Source: Streptomyces sp. ISL-87 (lineage in GTDB: Bacteria > Actinomycetota > Actinomycetes > Streptomycetales > Streptomycetaceae). From it: a stretch of 64,000 nt of DNA. The notes beneath the pieces are model-generated. The model did no database searches. It was not told where the DNA came from and was given only the letters and a program-made list of their open reading frames with translations. Each line of letters begins with the position of its first letter. The stretch's first letter is position 1. The translations under genes and the position numbers were made by a program. Where the stretch lies: positions 1 through 64,000 of the forward strand of contig NZ_JAGGOY010000016.1 of NCBI RefSeq assembly GCF_018614095.1, read 5' to 3'. Of the stretch, positions 32,711-41,360 are shown in pieces.

Positions 32711-34339
32711 TCACTGATCCTTGGTGGGGGTCGGCCGACCGGGTGTCTGGCCGCCCGACGGCCGCGACGGCGGCGTGGGCGTGACCGAGGGCCCGGAGCC
32801 CGAGGTGGTTCCTGATGCGGAGGAGGGGGAGGAAGTCGTCGGTGCCGGAGAGGGCGCCGCCGCGGGAGCCTGCGATGAGGGCGGCTGTGCCGTACTCGGT
32901 GCTCCGCTGGTGCCAGGTGGACGCCCGGACGCTGCGTGGCTGCCGGCAGAGGACGAGTCCGGAGGCGAGCTGACGACCGGGCTGGAGGTCGCTCCCTCCG
33001 GGCGAGCAGCGGCCGGTGCGCCGGACGATCCGGCGTGGTCGTCGTTCCCCTGCTGGCTCTGGGGCTGTTCCGAGTCACCGCCGTTGGCGGCGTCGGCGCC
33101 CTGCATGCCGGGGGAACTCGTGGCCTTGTTCTTCGCCATGTCGACGCCGGCCTTGGCCACGGCCACCCCTACGGCGACCGGCCCGGCCACGGCCGTGCCG
33201 CCGCCCATCTTTGCCCCAGCGCTGCCCGCTGTCTTCGCGCTGCCGCCGACCAAGGAGTCCTGCACATGGCTGTTGATGGCGCGGTTCGCGTGCTGGCTAG
33301 GACCGTCGATCGCTGCCGCCGGGCCAGAGGACTGGGCGGTCTTCCGGTCGTGGTGGAGCTGGGCCATCTCGTCGCCGAAGGCGGGCACCCACTTGTAGAG
33401 CGTGGCGCTCGCGAAGACGGCAAGCAGGAGGATCAGCGCACCGACCAGCGTCTTGGAGACCGCGTCGGACATGCTGCCGGAGGTGTCGCTGAGGATCGCT
33501 CCGCCGAGGCCGAGCAAGGCGAAGAGCACGGGCTTGCTCAGGCCGATCGCGAAGAGGGCGCCGAACCACTTCTTGCTCTTGCCCCACAGATCGCGGTCGA
33601 CGAGACCGGCGTTCACGATGGGGCCGAGCGCGACGGCCACGTAGATGGCCGCGCTACGGATCAGCAACTCGATCCACATCAGCAGAGCACCGAACATCAT
33701 GATCAGGTTGACGACCAACAGCTGACCTGGGCCCTCCGTGGGGTTCGCTGCCATCACCTTGAGGATGTTCTCCAGGAAGGGCTTGAAGTTCGCTGTCGCG
33801 TACGGCTCGAACACGGCCGTGACTTCGTCAATCGCTTTCATCAGCAGGGCAATCGCACCCGGCGTCATCGCGTTGACGACGAACTGAAGGAGCAGGAAGC
33901 CGACCGCTTCGGACACCGCCGTGGTCACGGCGACGCCGCGAACTGCCCGCTTGGCTACGGCGATCAGCCACAGGGCCACGGTGAGCAGGCTGGAGGCCGC
34001 GAAGATGATCGCGTACTGCTTCAGGAAGCCAGCCGACGTGAGGTCGATCTTCGTCGTGTTCTGGATCAGCTCCAACATCTTCCTCAAGAACCAAATATTG
34101 GCCTCGGTGAGTTTCTGGAGCAGGAAGCCCAGGGGGTCCTTGACGAAGTCGATCGCTGCCTTCGCCTCGCACACCATCGGGATGTAGCAGAACGGGTTGG
34201 CGACCGCGGACGGGACCAAGAGGAAGCCGATGATCAGGTTGACCATGGCCACCGTCTGAAGGCGCCGCCTCCAGCGGCCGGGGGTGCCCCGCTCGATGGT
34301 CAGCAGACCGGGAGCGTCGTCACGCAGTCGCAGGCGCAT
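32711..34339 (-). CDS. VirB6/TrbL-like multispanning channel protein
   Basis: A signal-like first helix (about 30-50) is followed by at least five more membrane helices between about 105 and 320 (for example LLTVALWLIAVAKRAVRGV and TLVGALILLLAVFASATLYK). The long C-terminus (about 330-540) is Ser/Pro/Gly/Ala-rich and disordered. This is the layout of VirB6/TrbL inner-membrane channel proteins. ATG 34339 is preferred over GTG 34348; either way the start overlaps the VirB8-like 3' end at 34320. Confidence 0.8.
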   Translation of the reverse strand: MRLRLRDDAPGLLTIERGTPGRWRRRLQTVAMVNLIIGFLLVPSAVANPFCYIPMVCEAKAAIDFVKDPLGFLLQKLTEANIWFLRKMLELIQNTTKIDLTSAGFLKQYAIIFAASSLLTVALWLIAVAKRAVRGVAVTTAVSEAVGFLLLQFVVNAMTPGAIALLMKAIDEVTAVFEPYATANFKPFLENILKVMAANPTEGPGQLLVVNLIMMFGALLMWIELLIRSAAIYVAVALGPIVNAGLVDRDLWGKSKKWFGALFAIGLSKPVLFALLGLGGAILSDTSGSMSDAVSKTLVGALILLLAVFASATLYKWVPAFGDEMAQLHHDRKTAQSSGPAAAIDGPSQHANRAINSHVQDSLVGGSAKTAGSAGAKMGGGTAVAGPVAVGVAVAKAGVDMAKNKATSSPGMQGADAANGGDSEQPQSQQGNDDHAGSSGAPAAARPEGATSSPVVSSPPDSSSAGSHAASGRPPGTSGAPSTAQPPSSQAPAAAPSPAPTTSSPSSASGTTSGSGPSVTPTPPSRPSGGQTPGRPTPTKDQ

Positions 34340-35630
34340 TGCTGGCACCCCCCACGTCCGCGAAGCTGTCGGCCGGGTCTGCCTCCTGCATGGTGGGCGG
34401 CGACGGCACGAGCGGTTCGGACGGCGTGACGGCCGTCGTCTTCCAGGTGCCGTCCTCCCAGACCAGGTCCACGGTCATCCGGAGGAAGGCGACCTGCGGG
34501 CGCTGTGTCTCGTCCTTGCCCGCGACCCCGCCCACCGACGCGGTCCACAGTTCGATGCTCGCGGCCTGGTCGGAGTAGGAGATGGCGCGGGTGGCCAGAG
34601 CCGCCGTACGCGTGATCAGTTCACTGCCGTCAGCCGCCTTGCCGTCGGCACCGACCCCGCGGTTCTCCACGACGAGCCGGGCCGTCGAGTCCGTATCCGA
34701 GGTGACCGAGTGCAGCACGCTCGGTGCTGCGGTGGCCTTCAGCATCCGGTGCCGCCAGTCCTCATCGGTGAAGAACCGGGGGTCGCCGTAGAGCATGGTG
34801 GCGCTGACAGCGGCGGCGCGGGCGCCGTGCTCGTCGCGTCCGTACCCCGCCGGGAACCCGTTCTGGCCGGCCGCACCGCTCAGAACGGGGTCTTCTGCAG
34901 CGGTCGGCACGTAGCCGGAGAAGTCCCGCGCGACGTTGGACGCCTGGCGCGCGTCAACCGGGGCGACCAGTCCGGTCGTGCTGGCGCTGGACCTCACCTT
35001 CCAGTCGTTGGACTCCCACGTGAGCGTGACCGTCACCGACTCGAAGCCCACCTTCGGCGCCGCGTGCCCGGCCGCGCTGCCGCGGACCGTCGTCGTCCAC
35101 AGCCGGACCATGGCCCCGTGGGCGTCGAAGCCCAGAACGTGAGCGGAGAGCACACCGGTACGGGCGATGGCCTGCCCGGCAGAGACCTTGGAGTTGTCGC
35201 CCCGGAGGGCATCGGCTGCCTGAGCGGCGGCCAGGTCGGCCTTCTTCTCTGCGGACTCGGCGCCACCCTGGGTGGCCATGACCGACACGGCGCGATGCCG
35301 GGCGTCCTTGTCCGTGAGGAAGCCAGCACTTCCGCTGACCGTGGTGTAGTTGGCCGCTGCCGCCTTCGCGCCAGCCTGCGTGTGCGGGTAGCCCACCGGG
35401 ACGCCGTGCACCACGTGTCCACGCTCTCCGCTCGCCTGCGGGGCCGAGTGGGCGGGCGATGACGCCGAGGGGCCAGGGTCGGACGGGTTGCCCGTGGCGA
35501 GGCTCACGAACACCCCGGCCACGGTTACGACGGCGGCCCCACCGGCAGCGATGCCCCAGAGCTTCGCCGACGGCCGCTGTGCTCCGGCCGACGCGGAGGA
35601 ATCGTTCCTCCTACGGAATCGGGAAGCCAT
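34320..35630 (-). CDS. VirB8/TcpC-like conjugation protein, two tandem domains
   Basis: One N-terminal membrane helix (KLWGIAAGGAAVVTVAGVFV, about 24-43) leads into an extracytoplasmic region with two similar halves. Each has a VSVMATQGG or VSATMLYGD-type helix and a strand set ending VTLTWESNDWKV (about 200) or VDLVWEDGTWKT (about 390). This duplication is the hallmark of TcpC-type VirB8 homologues in Gram-positive conjugation systems. ATG 35630. Confidence 0.8.
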   Translation of the reverse strand: MASRFRRRNDSSASAGAQRPSAKLWGIAAGGAAVVTVAGVFVSLATGNPSDPGPSASSPAHSAPQASGERGHVVHGVPVGYPHTQAGAKAAAANYTTVSGSAGFLTDKDARHRAVSVMATQGGAESAEKKADLAAAQAADALRGDNSKVSAGQAIARTGVLSAHVLGFDAHGAMVRLWTTTVRGSAAGHAAPKVGFESVTVTLTWESNDWKVRSSASTTGLVAPVDARQASNVARDFSGYVPTAAEDPVLSGAAGQNGFPAGYGRDEHGARAAAVSATMLYGDPRFFTDEDWRHRMLKATAAPSVLHSVTSDTDSTARLVVENRGVGADGKAADGSELITRTAALATRAISYSDQAASIELWTASVGGVAGKDETQRPQVAFLRMTVDLVWEDGTWKTTAVTPSEPLVPSPPTMQEADPADSFADVGGASNAPATA

Positions 35631-35633
35631 GGG

Positions 35634-35972
35634 TCACACACCCATGCCGTACGTGATGCCGAAGATGGTGCCGAAGGAAGCCACGAGGAAGACGCACGCC
35701 AGGCCGCCGACCATCATGCCCTTGCCGCGCGAGCTGTCCATCGTGCTGTGGCCCTCACCGAACCAGCCCTTCGACTTGCCGACGCCCGCGAGGAACGCGC
35801 CGGCCCCGACCGCGAGGACGACGGCGGCGACGACGCCGAGGATCACCTTCACGGTGCCGCCGAGCTGCCCGAAGGGGCCCCAGTCCGGCTTCACACCGGA
35901 CACGACGTCAGCTCCGGCGGCGAGGGTCGTGTGCAGGGAAGGATCAGCAGCGGCAGACAGAAGGTTGTACAT
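35634..35972 (-). CDS. Small two-helix membrane protein, possible VirB2/pilin-like
   Basis: At 112 aa it has two membrane helices (VKVILGVVAAVVLAVGAGAF and GMMVGGLACVFLVASFGTIF) joined by a short basic and Gly-rich loop (KSKGWFGEGHSTMDSSRGKG). Size and topology fit VirB2/TrbC-type or other small conjugation membrane proteins. It lies three bases from the VirB8-like gene. No cleavable signal peptide is obvious. Confidence 0.7.
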   Translation of the reverse strand: MYNLLSAAADPSLHTTLAAGADVVSGVKPDWGPFGQLGGTVKVILGVVAAVVLAVGAGAFLAGVGKSKGWFGEGHSTMDSSRGKGMMVGGLACVFLVASFGTIFGITYGMGV

Positions 35973-36020
35973 TTTCAGTCCCTTAGTGCTTTATATGGTG
36001 AATTGGATGTTTTGTGGTGA

Positions 36021-36998
36021 TTAGCCGACGTGCCGCATCGCGATGATCTGCGGTGTCCAGTAGCTGAGCGGCTTGATCCGCACCTGGGCTCCTGTGTGCG
36101 GGGCGTCGATGACCTGGCCGTCGCCGATGTACATGCCGACGTGCTCGGGCCCCGCGCTGCCGGGGACGCTGAACAGCAGGTCACCCGGGGCGAGTTGGGA
36201 AACGCTCTTGACCGCAGTTCCGGCGTGTACCTGGTCGTAGGTGACGCGGGGAAGGTTCACGCCGGCCGAGGCCCAGGCCATCTTGGTGAGGGAGGAGCAG
36301 TCGCATCCGCCCTGGCCCTTGTAGGGCGAGACGCAGTCGCCGCCCCACTGGTACCAAGTCCCCAGAGCCGTCTTCGCGGCGGAGATGGCGCGAGCAGCAC
36401 CCTTGCCCGCAGGCGCGTCGGGATTCACCGCCGCCGCCCACTTCGCGGCCAGTTCGCGGATCTCCTTCACGTAGCCGCGTGTCTCGGCGTACGGCGGGAC
36501 GCCGCCGTACTTGATCACAGCCGGTCCACCCGCGTTGTACGCGGCGAGCATGTTGTCCGTGGAGTCCCCCGGCACACCCTTGACCTCTGTGGCCAAGGTG
36601 CAGTCGTACTTCGCCTGCGCCGCGATGGCGTCGGCCGGGTTGCGGATGTCCTTGATGCCGTCGCCGTCGCCGTCCACACCGTGCACAGCCCAGGTCGCGG
36701 GCATGAACTGAGCGATTCCGAGAGCCCCCACAGGGCTGGTCGCGCCGGGGTCGAATTTTGACTCGGTGTAGAGCTGAGCCGCCAGGAGCGAGGCCGTGAC
36801 CTGCGGACACTCGCCCGCGTGCTTGTTGATGAGCTCCCGGACCCAGCCGGGAACAGGAGCGTCCGTCGTGATGCCGCCGCCCGGACCGGCCTCCTGCGCG
36901 GAAGCGCTGTCCGCCCCACCGAAGGTGGTCAGCAGAGCGACACCCGATATGGCCGCTGCCGTGAAAAGTCCCAGTCCAGCTTGTGTTCCCTTGTTCAT
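36021..36998 (-). CDS. Bifunctional lytic transglycosylase / NlpC-P60 endopeptidase (VirB1-like)
   Basis: A signal peptide (1-35) is followed by a transglycosylase domain with catalytic Glu79 in AAQLYTESKFDP and the family GALGIAQFMP. A C-terminal NlpC/P60 domain has Cys234 in GGCDCSSL and His286 in GPEHVGMYIGDG. It would open peptidoglycan for the conjugation channel. Such two-domain enzymes are standard in Gram-positive conjugative systems. ATG 36998; it lies nine bases after the lipoprotein gene stop in the leftward operon. Confidence 0.9.
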   Translation of the reverse strand: MNKGTQAGLGLFTAAAISGVALLTTFGGADSASAQEAGPGGGITTDAPVPGWVRELINKHAGECPQVTASLLAAQLYTESKFDPGATSPVGALGIAQFMPATWAVHGVDGDGDGIKDIRNPADAIAAQAKYDCTLATEVKGVPGDSTDNMLAAYNAGGPAVIKYGGVPPYAETRGYVKEIRELAAKWAAAVNPDAPAGKGAARAISAAKTALGTWYQWGGDCVSPYKGQGGCDCSSLTKMAWASAGVNLPRVTYDQVHAGTAVKSVSQLAPGDLLFSVPGSAGPEHVGMYIGDGQVIDAPHTGAQVRIKPLSYWTPQIIAMRHVG

Positions 36999-37007
36999 GG
37001 CGCCCCG

Positions 37008-37610
37008 TCACGCCCAGGGCATGGCGGTGACGCGCCAGCCCTGGGAGGTGTGCTCCAGGCGCAGGGCGAGTTGTTCGTTGCTGTGCCGTTCCTCCCCGGA
37101 CTGCGGGGTGGTCGTGAGGTTGTAGCCCACGCGAATCAGGGCGGAGGACTGCGTCACGGCCGGTGCGCCGTCGGGGACCACGACAGAGGTGATCCTGACC
37201 GACTGGCGGGCCTTCTCGGCCCGCAGTGCGGCCCAGGAGGCATCCTGGCTCGGCCGCTGCTGGCCCAGGATGCTCACCAACTCACCCGCTGCGAGCTTGG
37301 CCGCGCGAGCGCCGGCATCGGCGTACGAGCCGTCCTTGCCGTCACGGGCATCGTGTTCGGCGTAGGCCGTGGTGAACGTCCGCGCGGTGCTCTCAACGTC
37401 CTTCGGCAGGGCGGTGCTTGGCGGCGACGCCGGGCCTTCCGTGCTCGGAGTGGACGTCGCGGGGATGCCCGCCGAGACGGAGTGAGGTTGCACGGTCGCG
37501 GTCTTGGGCGGGCCGTCGGTCGAGCTGGAGCAGCCGGTCGACAGCGCGGCCAGAGAGCCGACGACGCTGATTGCGGTAGATATACGTATGAAAGGGCTGG
37601 ATCGAGGCAT
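37008..37610 (-). CDS. Conjugation-operon lipoprotein
   Basis: ATG 37610 gives a signal peptide ending in lipobox LSTGC (about residues 24-28). A Pro/Ser/Thr-rich linker follows, then a globular domain with SARTFTTAYAEHDARD-like helices and VRITSVVVPDG, which resembles a VirB8/NTF2-type fold. The in-frame extension to 37688 spoils the signal peptide and is rejected. It is the promoter-proximal gene of the transfer operon. The gap 37611-38043 upstream holds a small hairpin around 37955 but no gene. Confidence 0.75.
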   Translation of the reverse strand: MPRSSPFIRISTAISVVGSLAALSTGCSSSTDGPPKTATVQPHSVSAGIPATSTPSTEGPASPPSTALPKDVESTARTFTTAYAEHDARDGKDGSYADAGARAAKLAAGELVSILGQQRPSQDASWAALRAEKARQSVRITSVVVPDGAPAVTQSSALIRVGYNLTTTPQSGEERHSNEQLALRLEHTSQGWRVTAMPWA

Positions 37611-38043
37611 GCGGGAACCACAACCTTGGTGCAGGGGGTTTTGAGAGATCGGGTGTTGCGGTCCCGTGGAGGTGCGAGACCGCAACACCCCTTCGCAGGG
37701 GAGGGGGGACTCGCCCTGCGGGCTGTTACCGGCGACTGCCGGAGTATCAGAGGAATGGATCAGGGCCCGTGCGGCGGCTAGCCGTGGTGCTCCTTGAGTG
37801 CGGGAGCGCTGGGCGGACCTGTTTGTTGTCGATCCTTATGTCCGTACGGGATATCAACCCGTGGCGCAGCGCAGAGGAATGGGTTCGTGGCTGAAGCCGA
37901 CAACACTCATATCAAGGCCATCAGCCCTCTCTCAGAAAAGGGGGAGATTCGATAAGCGAATCCCCATTGGCCAGGAAGTGCCGTGTGGCGTTGGCCGTGC
38001 CCAAATCCTCGCAGGGGTCTGCGGACAACTCGAATCAGCAAAA

Positions 38044-38080
38044 AAGTCGGAACCTAATTCTAGGAATTAGGTTCCGACTT
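38044..38080 (-). terminator. Strong terminator, 17-bp perfect stem
   Basis: AAGTCGGAACCTAATTC (38044-38060) and GAATTAGGTTCCGACTT (38064-38080) pair perfectly around TAG. Read leftward, the stem is followed by a T-rich run, as for an intrinsic terminator. It ends the replication/spread operon before the conjugation operon promoter. Confidence 0.85.
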
Positions 38081-38114
38081 CTGCGATAGGGGCGAGGTTT
38101 CAGATGGTTTGGCT

Positions 38115-38663
38115 CTACAGGGAGGCGTGGCGCAGGTGCTCGATGGCAACGCCGAGCCAGGGCGCAGCCGGGCCGGCGAGAAGCAGCGGGGCACACACGG
38201 TGTACGAGAGCACGACTTCGGCGTGTCCCGCCGTGACCGCCGACAGGAGAGAGTGGTCGAACGGCAGCCAGGTCGGCGAACCAGATGGCCTAAGTCGCAC
38301 TCCGATGGAGGTCAGGACCAAGCGAGCCGGGGTGTGGTCACGCCACTGCGGTTCAGCGACAGCTTCCGCCTCTCGGTGCCGCCGGGCGTCGAGCTGGGGG
38401 TTGGGTACCCACCGCCGGCCGAACGTGGGGTGGTCCTCGAAGTACCCGGCCGATCGCGGAGACACGACGTCGGTTCCGTAGAACCGGGCGGCTGAACACA
38501 TCACGTCCGCAAGGGCGAGCTCGCCCTCAGCCATGGGGAGGTCAGCCACCTGGACCGGTGCAAGTTCGCCACCGTTCTGGAGGTAAAGCGCGAGCGCGGA
38601 CGCTGCTTGCACGCCATCGGGGCGGACAGTGTCCTCCGCCCGGCTCTGTCGGCGTCGCCACAT
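38115..38663 (-). CDS. Hypothetical protein, 182 aa
   Basis: I do not recognise a family. ATG 38663 has AAGGGAAAG upstream and gives MWRRRQSRAED. The product is soluble or peripherally membrane-bound, with a mildly hydrophobic C-terminus (PLLLAGPAAPWLGVAIEHL). It is the last gene of the leftward replication/spread operon, just before the terminator at 38044-38080. Confidence 0.6.
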   Translation of the reverse strand: MWRRRQSRAEDTVRPDGVQAASALALYLQNGGELAPVQVADLPMAEGELALADVMCSAARFYGTDVVSPRSAGYFEDHPTFGRRWVPNPQLDARRHREAEAVAEPQWRDHTPARLVLTSIGVRLRPSGSPTWLPFDHSLLSAVTAGHAEVVLSYTVCAPLLLAGPAAPWLGVAIEHLRHASL

Positions 38664-38745
38664 GGTCTTTCCCTTCTGATCAAGCGGACCGTTCACGGCC
38701 CGCGGCGAGAGGCCACAGCGGCCGTGAGCCACCTATGAGATGAGA

Positions 38746-39861
38746 TCACCACAGGGCGCTGGAGGAACCGGCGGGAACCTTCGCGGCCTCGTCCTCCTCT
38801 TCCTTCAGCCGGACCAGGAGGACGCCCAAGCGGTCGTTGCTGATCGGCTGCTGTGCGCGGACGGCCTCCTTGACCGCGTCACGACTGATCCGTCCGGCCT
38901 GCTCGGAAGCGGCCCGTGCGATCGGCAGCAGGTCCTCCAGCCACTCGTCACCGGCCTCCCGGTCCTGCGGGAAATCGGCGTCGTCCGGGACGGGCGATTC
39001 TTCGCCGTCCGCACGGGCGCGGACCGTCTCCGGGACCGAGGACCCGGCAGTCGTGGGGGGCGGCGTCGCTGCACCGCTGTCCGCGAGGACGGCGGGCAGT
39101 CCGTCCGCCTTGTCCCGCTCCTCCTCCGTGCGGTCCGCCGCCGCGGACGGACACGCACTCGGATCATTCGAAGGAGACTCGCCGCTCTGAACGGTCCCGT
39201 GTTTCCGCAGGTCAACGACGGCACCAGCAGCGCTGTCCGCCGCGGACGGACGAGCCGCGATGCTTGGCATTCCAGTTGTCGTCGTGACCTCCAGCGGACG
39301 AGGCTCCGGCGCGACGGCGCTGCTGTCAAGCGGCGGCACGTCTTGGCGGACCGGTCCCGGACCGTTGTCTGCACCGTCCCGGACCGACAGTTCGGCGGTC
39401 CGCGCCATCAGGATGTACAGGTGCACGGAGCCCGCCAGTGCCAGCGGCGCGAGCGTCGACAGCACACCGACGACACTGTCCGTGAGGTGCAGCGCGGACC
39501 GTCCGGCCTGCGGACCGTGGTTCAGCGTGATGGCGTGCAGGGCGTTCGCCCCGAGGCTCGCCCCGGTGGCAGCGAGGAAGAGGAACCAGGCGTACAGCCG
39601 GGCGCCGAAGGGTCTGTGACGCAGGAGCACGATCGCTCGCACGCCGTACGCAATAAACCCGTCGATGAACACCGGGAACAGGTAGCTCAGCGTTTCCCGC
39701 GCGTGGATCGCGATGGCGATCTGCCGTAGCGCGTCATAGGAGAACGCGAAGCCGGCCGCGCCGAGCAGGATGATCGCTGTGCGGTCCCAGGCAGTCATTC
39801 CGCGCAGGCTGAATGCGCTCTGCGGTTCTGTCTCCGTCGGTCCTATGGGTTTGCGAGGCAT
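38746..39861 (-). CDS. DUF2637 (SpdB-like) membrane protein
   Basis: Four membrane helices lie in the first 160 residues (TAIILLGAAGFAFSYDALRQ; TLSYLFPVFIDGFIAYGVRA; LYAWFLFLAATGASLGANAL; VGVLSTLAPLALAGSVHLYI), with the DUF2637 marker FPVFIDG. A long Pro/Ala/Glu-rich tail ends in a basic helical region (ISRDAVKEAVRAQQPISNDR). Such proteins belong to the plasmid-spread (Spd) set of Streptomyces elements. ATG 39861 overlaps the upstream TGA. Confidence 0.82.
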   Translation of the reverse strand: MPRKPIGPTETEPQSAFSLRGMTAWDRTAIILLGAAGFAFSYDALRQIAIAIHARETLSYLFPVFIDGFIAYGVRAIVLLRHRPFGARLYAWFLFLAATGASLGANALHAITLNHGPQAGRSALHLTDSVVGVLSTLAPLALAGSVHLYILMARTAELSVRDGADNGPGPVRQDVPPLDSSAVAPEPRPLEVTTTTGMPSIAARPSAADSAAGAVVDLRKHGTVQSGESPSNDPSACPSAAADRTEEERDKADGLPAVLADSGAATPPPTTAGSSVPETVRARADGEESPVPDDADFPQDREAGDEWLEDLLPIARAASEQAGRISRDAVKEAVRAQQPISNDRLGVLLVRLKEEEDEAAKVPAGSSSALW

Positions 39862-40280
39862 CAGAGGTTGCCTCCGTTGCGCGTGTCGATGGACTGCCAG
39901 GCCGGGGTCTGAGAGAGCAACTGCCCGAGCTGATCCAGAGACGTCACCTCGTGCACGTGCTGACTGGGGCAGCTCGCGCACGACACCCGCAGCAAGATGC
40001 GTTCCACGCCGTCCTGATCGGTGTAGTACAGCTCCAGATGCTGACCCCCGACGGTGTCGAGCGACGCGAACGCCTGGAGGTGTTCCTCGAAGGAGAGAAG
40101 CCCCAGCACCTCCCAGGTGAGCGTGACCGCTTCGGCGCCCAGGAGATGGCGCGCGTACTTCGACGCCGCGGTGGTGGACCTCGGCCCCCAGGTACGGAAG
40201 GCGTTTTCCCGAGCGGCAGTGCGCCGCTCCTCGGCCGCCATGAGGCGCTTGGCCGCAGCGACCATGATCGGGTGACTCAT
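39861..40280 (-). CDS. Hypothetical protein, 139 aa
   Basis: I do not recognise a family. ATG 40280 (MSHPIMVAAAKRLMAAEERR) overlaps the DUF4326 gene stop as ATGA. It contains a CASCPSQH segment (near residue 97) that could bind metal, within a beta-rich domain. It is coupled downstream to the DUF2637 gene. Confidence 0.6.
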   Translation of the reverse strand: MSHPIMVAAAKRLMAAEERRTAARENAFRTWGPRSTTAASKYARHLLGAEAVTLTWEVLGLLSFEEHLQAFASLDTVGGQHLELYYTDQDGVERILLRVSCASCPSQHVHEVTSLDQLGQLLSQTPAWQSIDTRNGGNL

Positions 40281-40633
40281 CGGGTGCCTTCCAGGAAGTA
40301 ACGCGTGCGGATCGTGTCGCCGGCGCCGGATTCGTTGGCGATGTGGAGGAGGACGTCCGCGTGACACGGCGCATCGAGAGGGCATGTGCACATCAGGTCG
40401 AAGCCGCGTAGTGCTCGGGCGAACCGGTCGGCGTAGCAGCGGCCCACCGGTCCCCGGAGCGTGGCGGCGAAGAGGTCCACCGCCTCCGCCGCGTCCATCG
40501 GCGGGCCGAGCGGGGACGGACCGCGGTCCCCTGCCCTGAACGGATTCGCGTATCGGCTGCGGGGCCCCACGTATGCACAGGCTGTGGACAACGCTGCGGC
40601 GTCTTGGAACGCTCCGTGAAGACGGACGGGCAT
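40277..40633 (-). CDS. DUF4326 domain protein
   Basis: The family pattern is clear: YVGPRSRYANPFRAG (about 22-36), AVDLFAATLRG, then LRGFDLMCTCPLDAPCHADVL (about 74-94, split here for reading: C-T-C-P, then C-H-A-D). DUF4326 proteins are small, of unknown function, and common on phages and mobile elements. ATG 40633 overlaps the loader gene stop; a TTG at 40636 is an unlikely alternative. Confidence 0.82.
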   Translation of the reverse strand: MPVRLHGAFQDAAALSTACAYVGPRSRYANPFRAGDRGPSPLGPPMDAAEAVDLFAATLRGPVGRCYADRFARALRGFDLMCTCPLDAPCHADVLLHIANESGAGDTIRTRYFLEGTR

Positions 40634-41358
40634 CAAGCCGCCCTCCCGCCGCGCCGCCGGTCAGCGCCGATCATCGGCACGAGGCTGGTCACCATCTCGG
40701 CCAGCCGACTCGCCACCCGAGCACCGACGAAGTCGGTCAGGTCCGGCCCGTTCTCATCGCGGGCGGGAAGGTTGGACGTGATGACCGTCGGCAGGCAGTG
40801 GTTGTACCTGTAGTTGATGAGCCGGTACGTCACCTCCTCGGTCCACTCCGACCCCTTCGCTGTACCGAGGTCATCGAGCAGTAGGTACTGCACCTCGCTG
40901 AGCCGCCGCAGCTCTCGTTCCGCAGCACCCATGATCTGTGAAGGCCGCAGGTTGCCGTACATGTCTGCGCTGTTCATGGTGATCAGCTCGAACCGGTCCG
41001 GACCGCCGGCCGCGATCCTCCGCAGGGCTCCGTAGGCTTGGTGGGTCTTGCCCGTACCCGTGAGGCCGGTGAGGAGCAGAGCGCCAGCGGCAGCGTTGTC
41101 CGAGAGAGCGCGATCGGCCCAAGCGGTGACCTCCGGAAGCGTCGCCTCGGCGTCGCGGAACCGAGGAGGGGTCGCGGTACGCCAACGATTCAGCGCGTAC
41201 TCGGCACGAGCACGGCGGTGCCACTCGCGGTCACCCGGGTTCTCCTCCGGCGACTCGTCGGCAAGGCTCTCGGGCACGACCTGAATTCCTTTCGCAGCGA
41301 GTATTCGTTCCAGGGCATGCATTGATCCGGCGCTGCCCGCGCGTTCTGGCTCTGCCAT
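40633..41358 (-). CDS. DnaC/IstB-like AAA+ ATPase, putative helicase loader
   Basis: The 241-aa protein has Walker A GLTGTGKT (98-105), Walker B YLLLDDLG (D162/D163), sensor region PTVITSNLPA and a C-terminal arginine (VASRLAEMV). This is the DnaC/DnaI-type loader that places replicative helicase at an origin. The adjacent winged-helix protein (41361-42224), separated by two bases, would be the initiator. No transposase is near, so an IstB role is unlikely. ATG 41358; the upstream extension is a shadow. Confidence 0.85.
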   Translation of the reverse strand: MAEPERAGSAGSMHALERILAAKGIQVVPESLADESPEENPGDREWHRRARAEYALNRWRTATPPRFRDAEATLPEVTAWADRALSDNAAAGALLLTGLTGTGKTHQAYGALRRIAAGGPDRFELITMNSADMYGNLRPSQIMGAAERELRRLSEVQYLLLDDLGTAKGSEWTEEVTYRLINYRYNHCLPTVITSNLPARDENGPDLTDFVGARVASRLAEMVTSLVPMIGADRRRGGRAA

Positions 41359-41360
41359 GA

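Noticed and set aside
40633..41358. IstB helper of an IS21 element
   Set aside because: No IstA transposase or IS21 ends are near; the neighbour is a winged-helix initiator, so a helicase loader is the better call.
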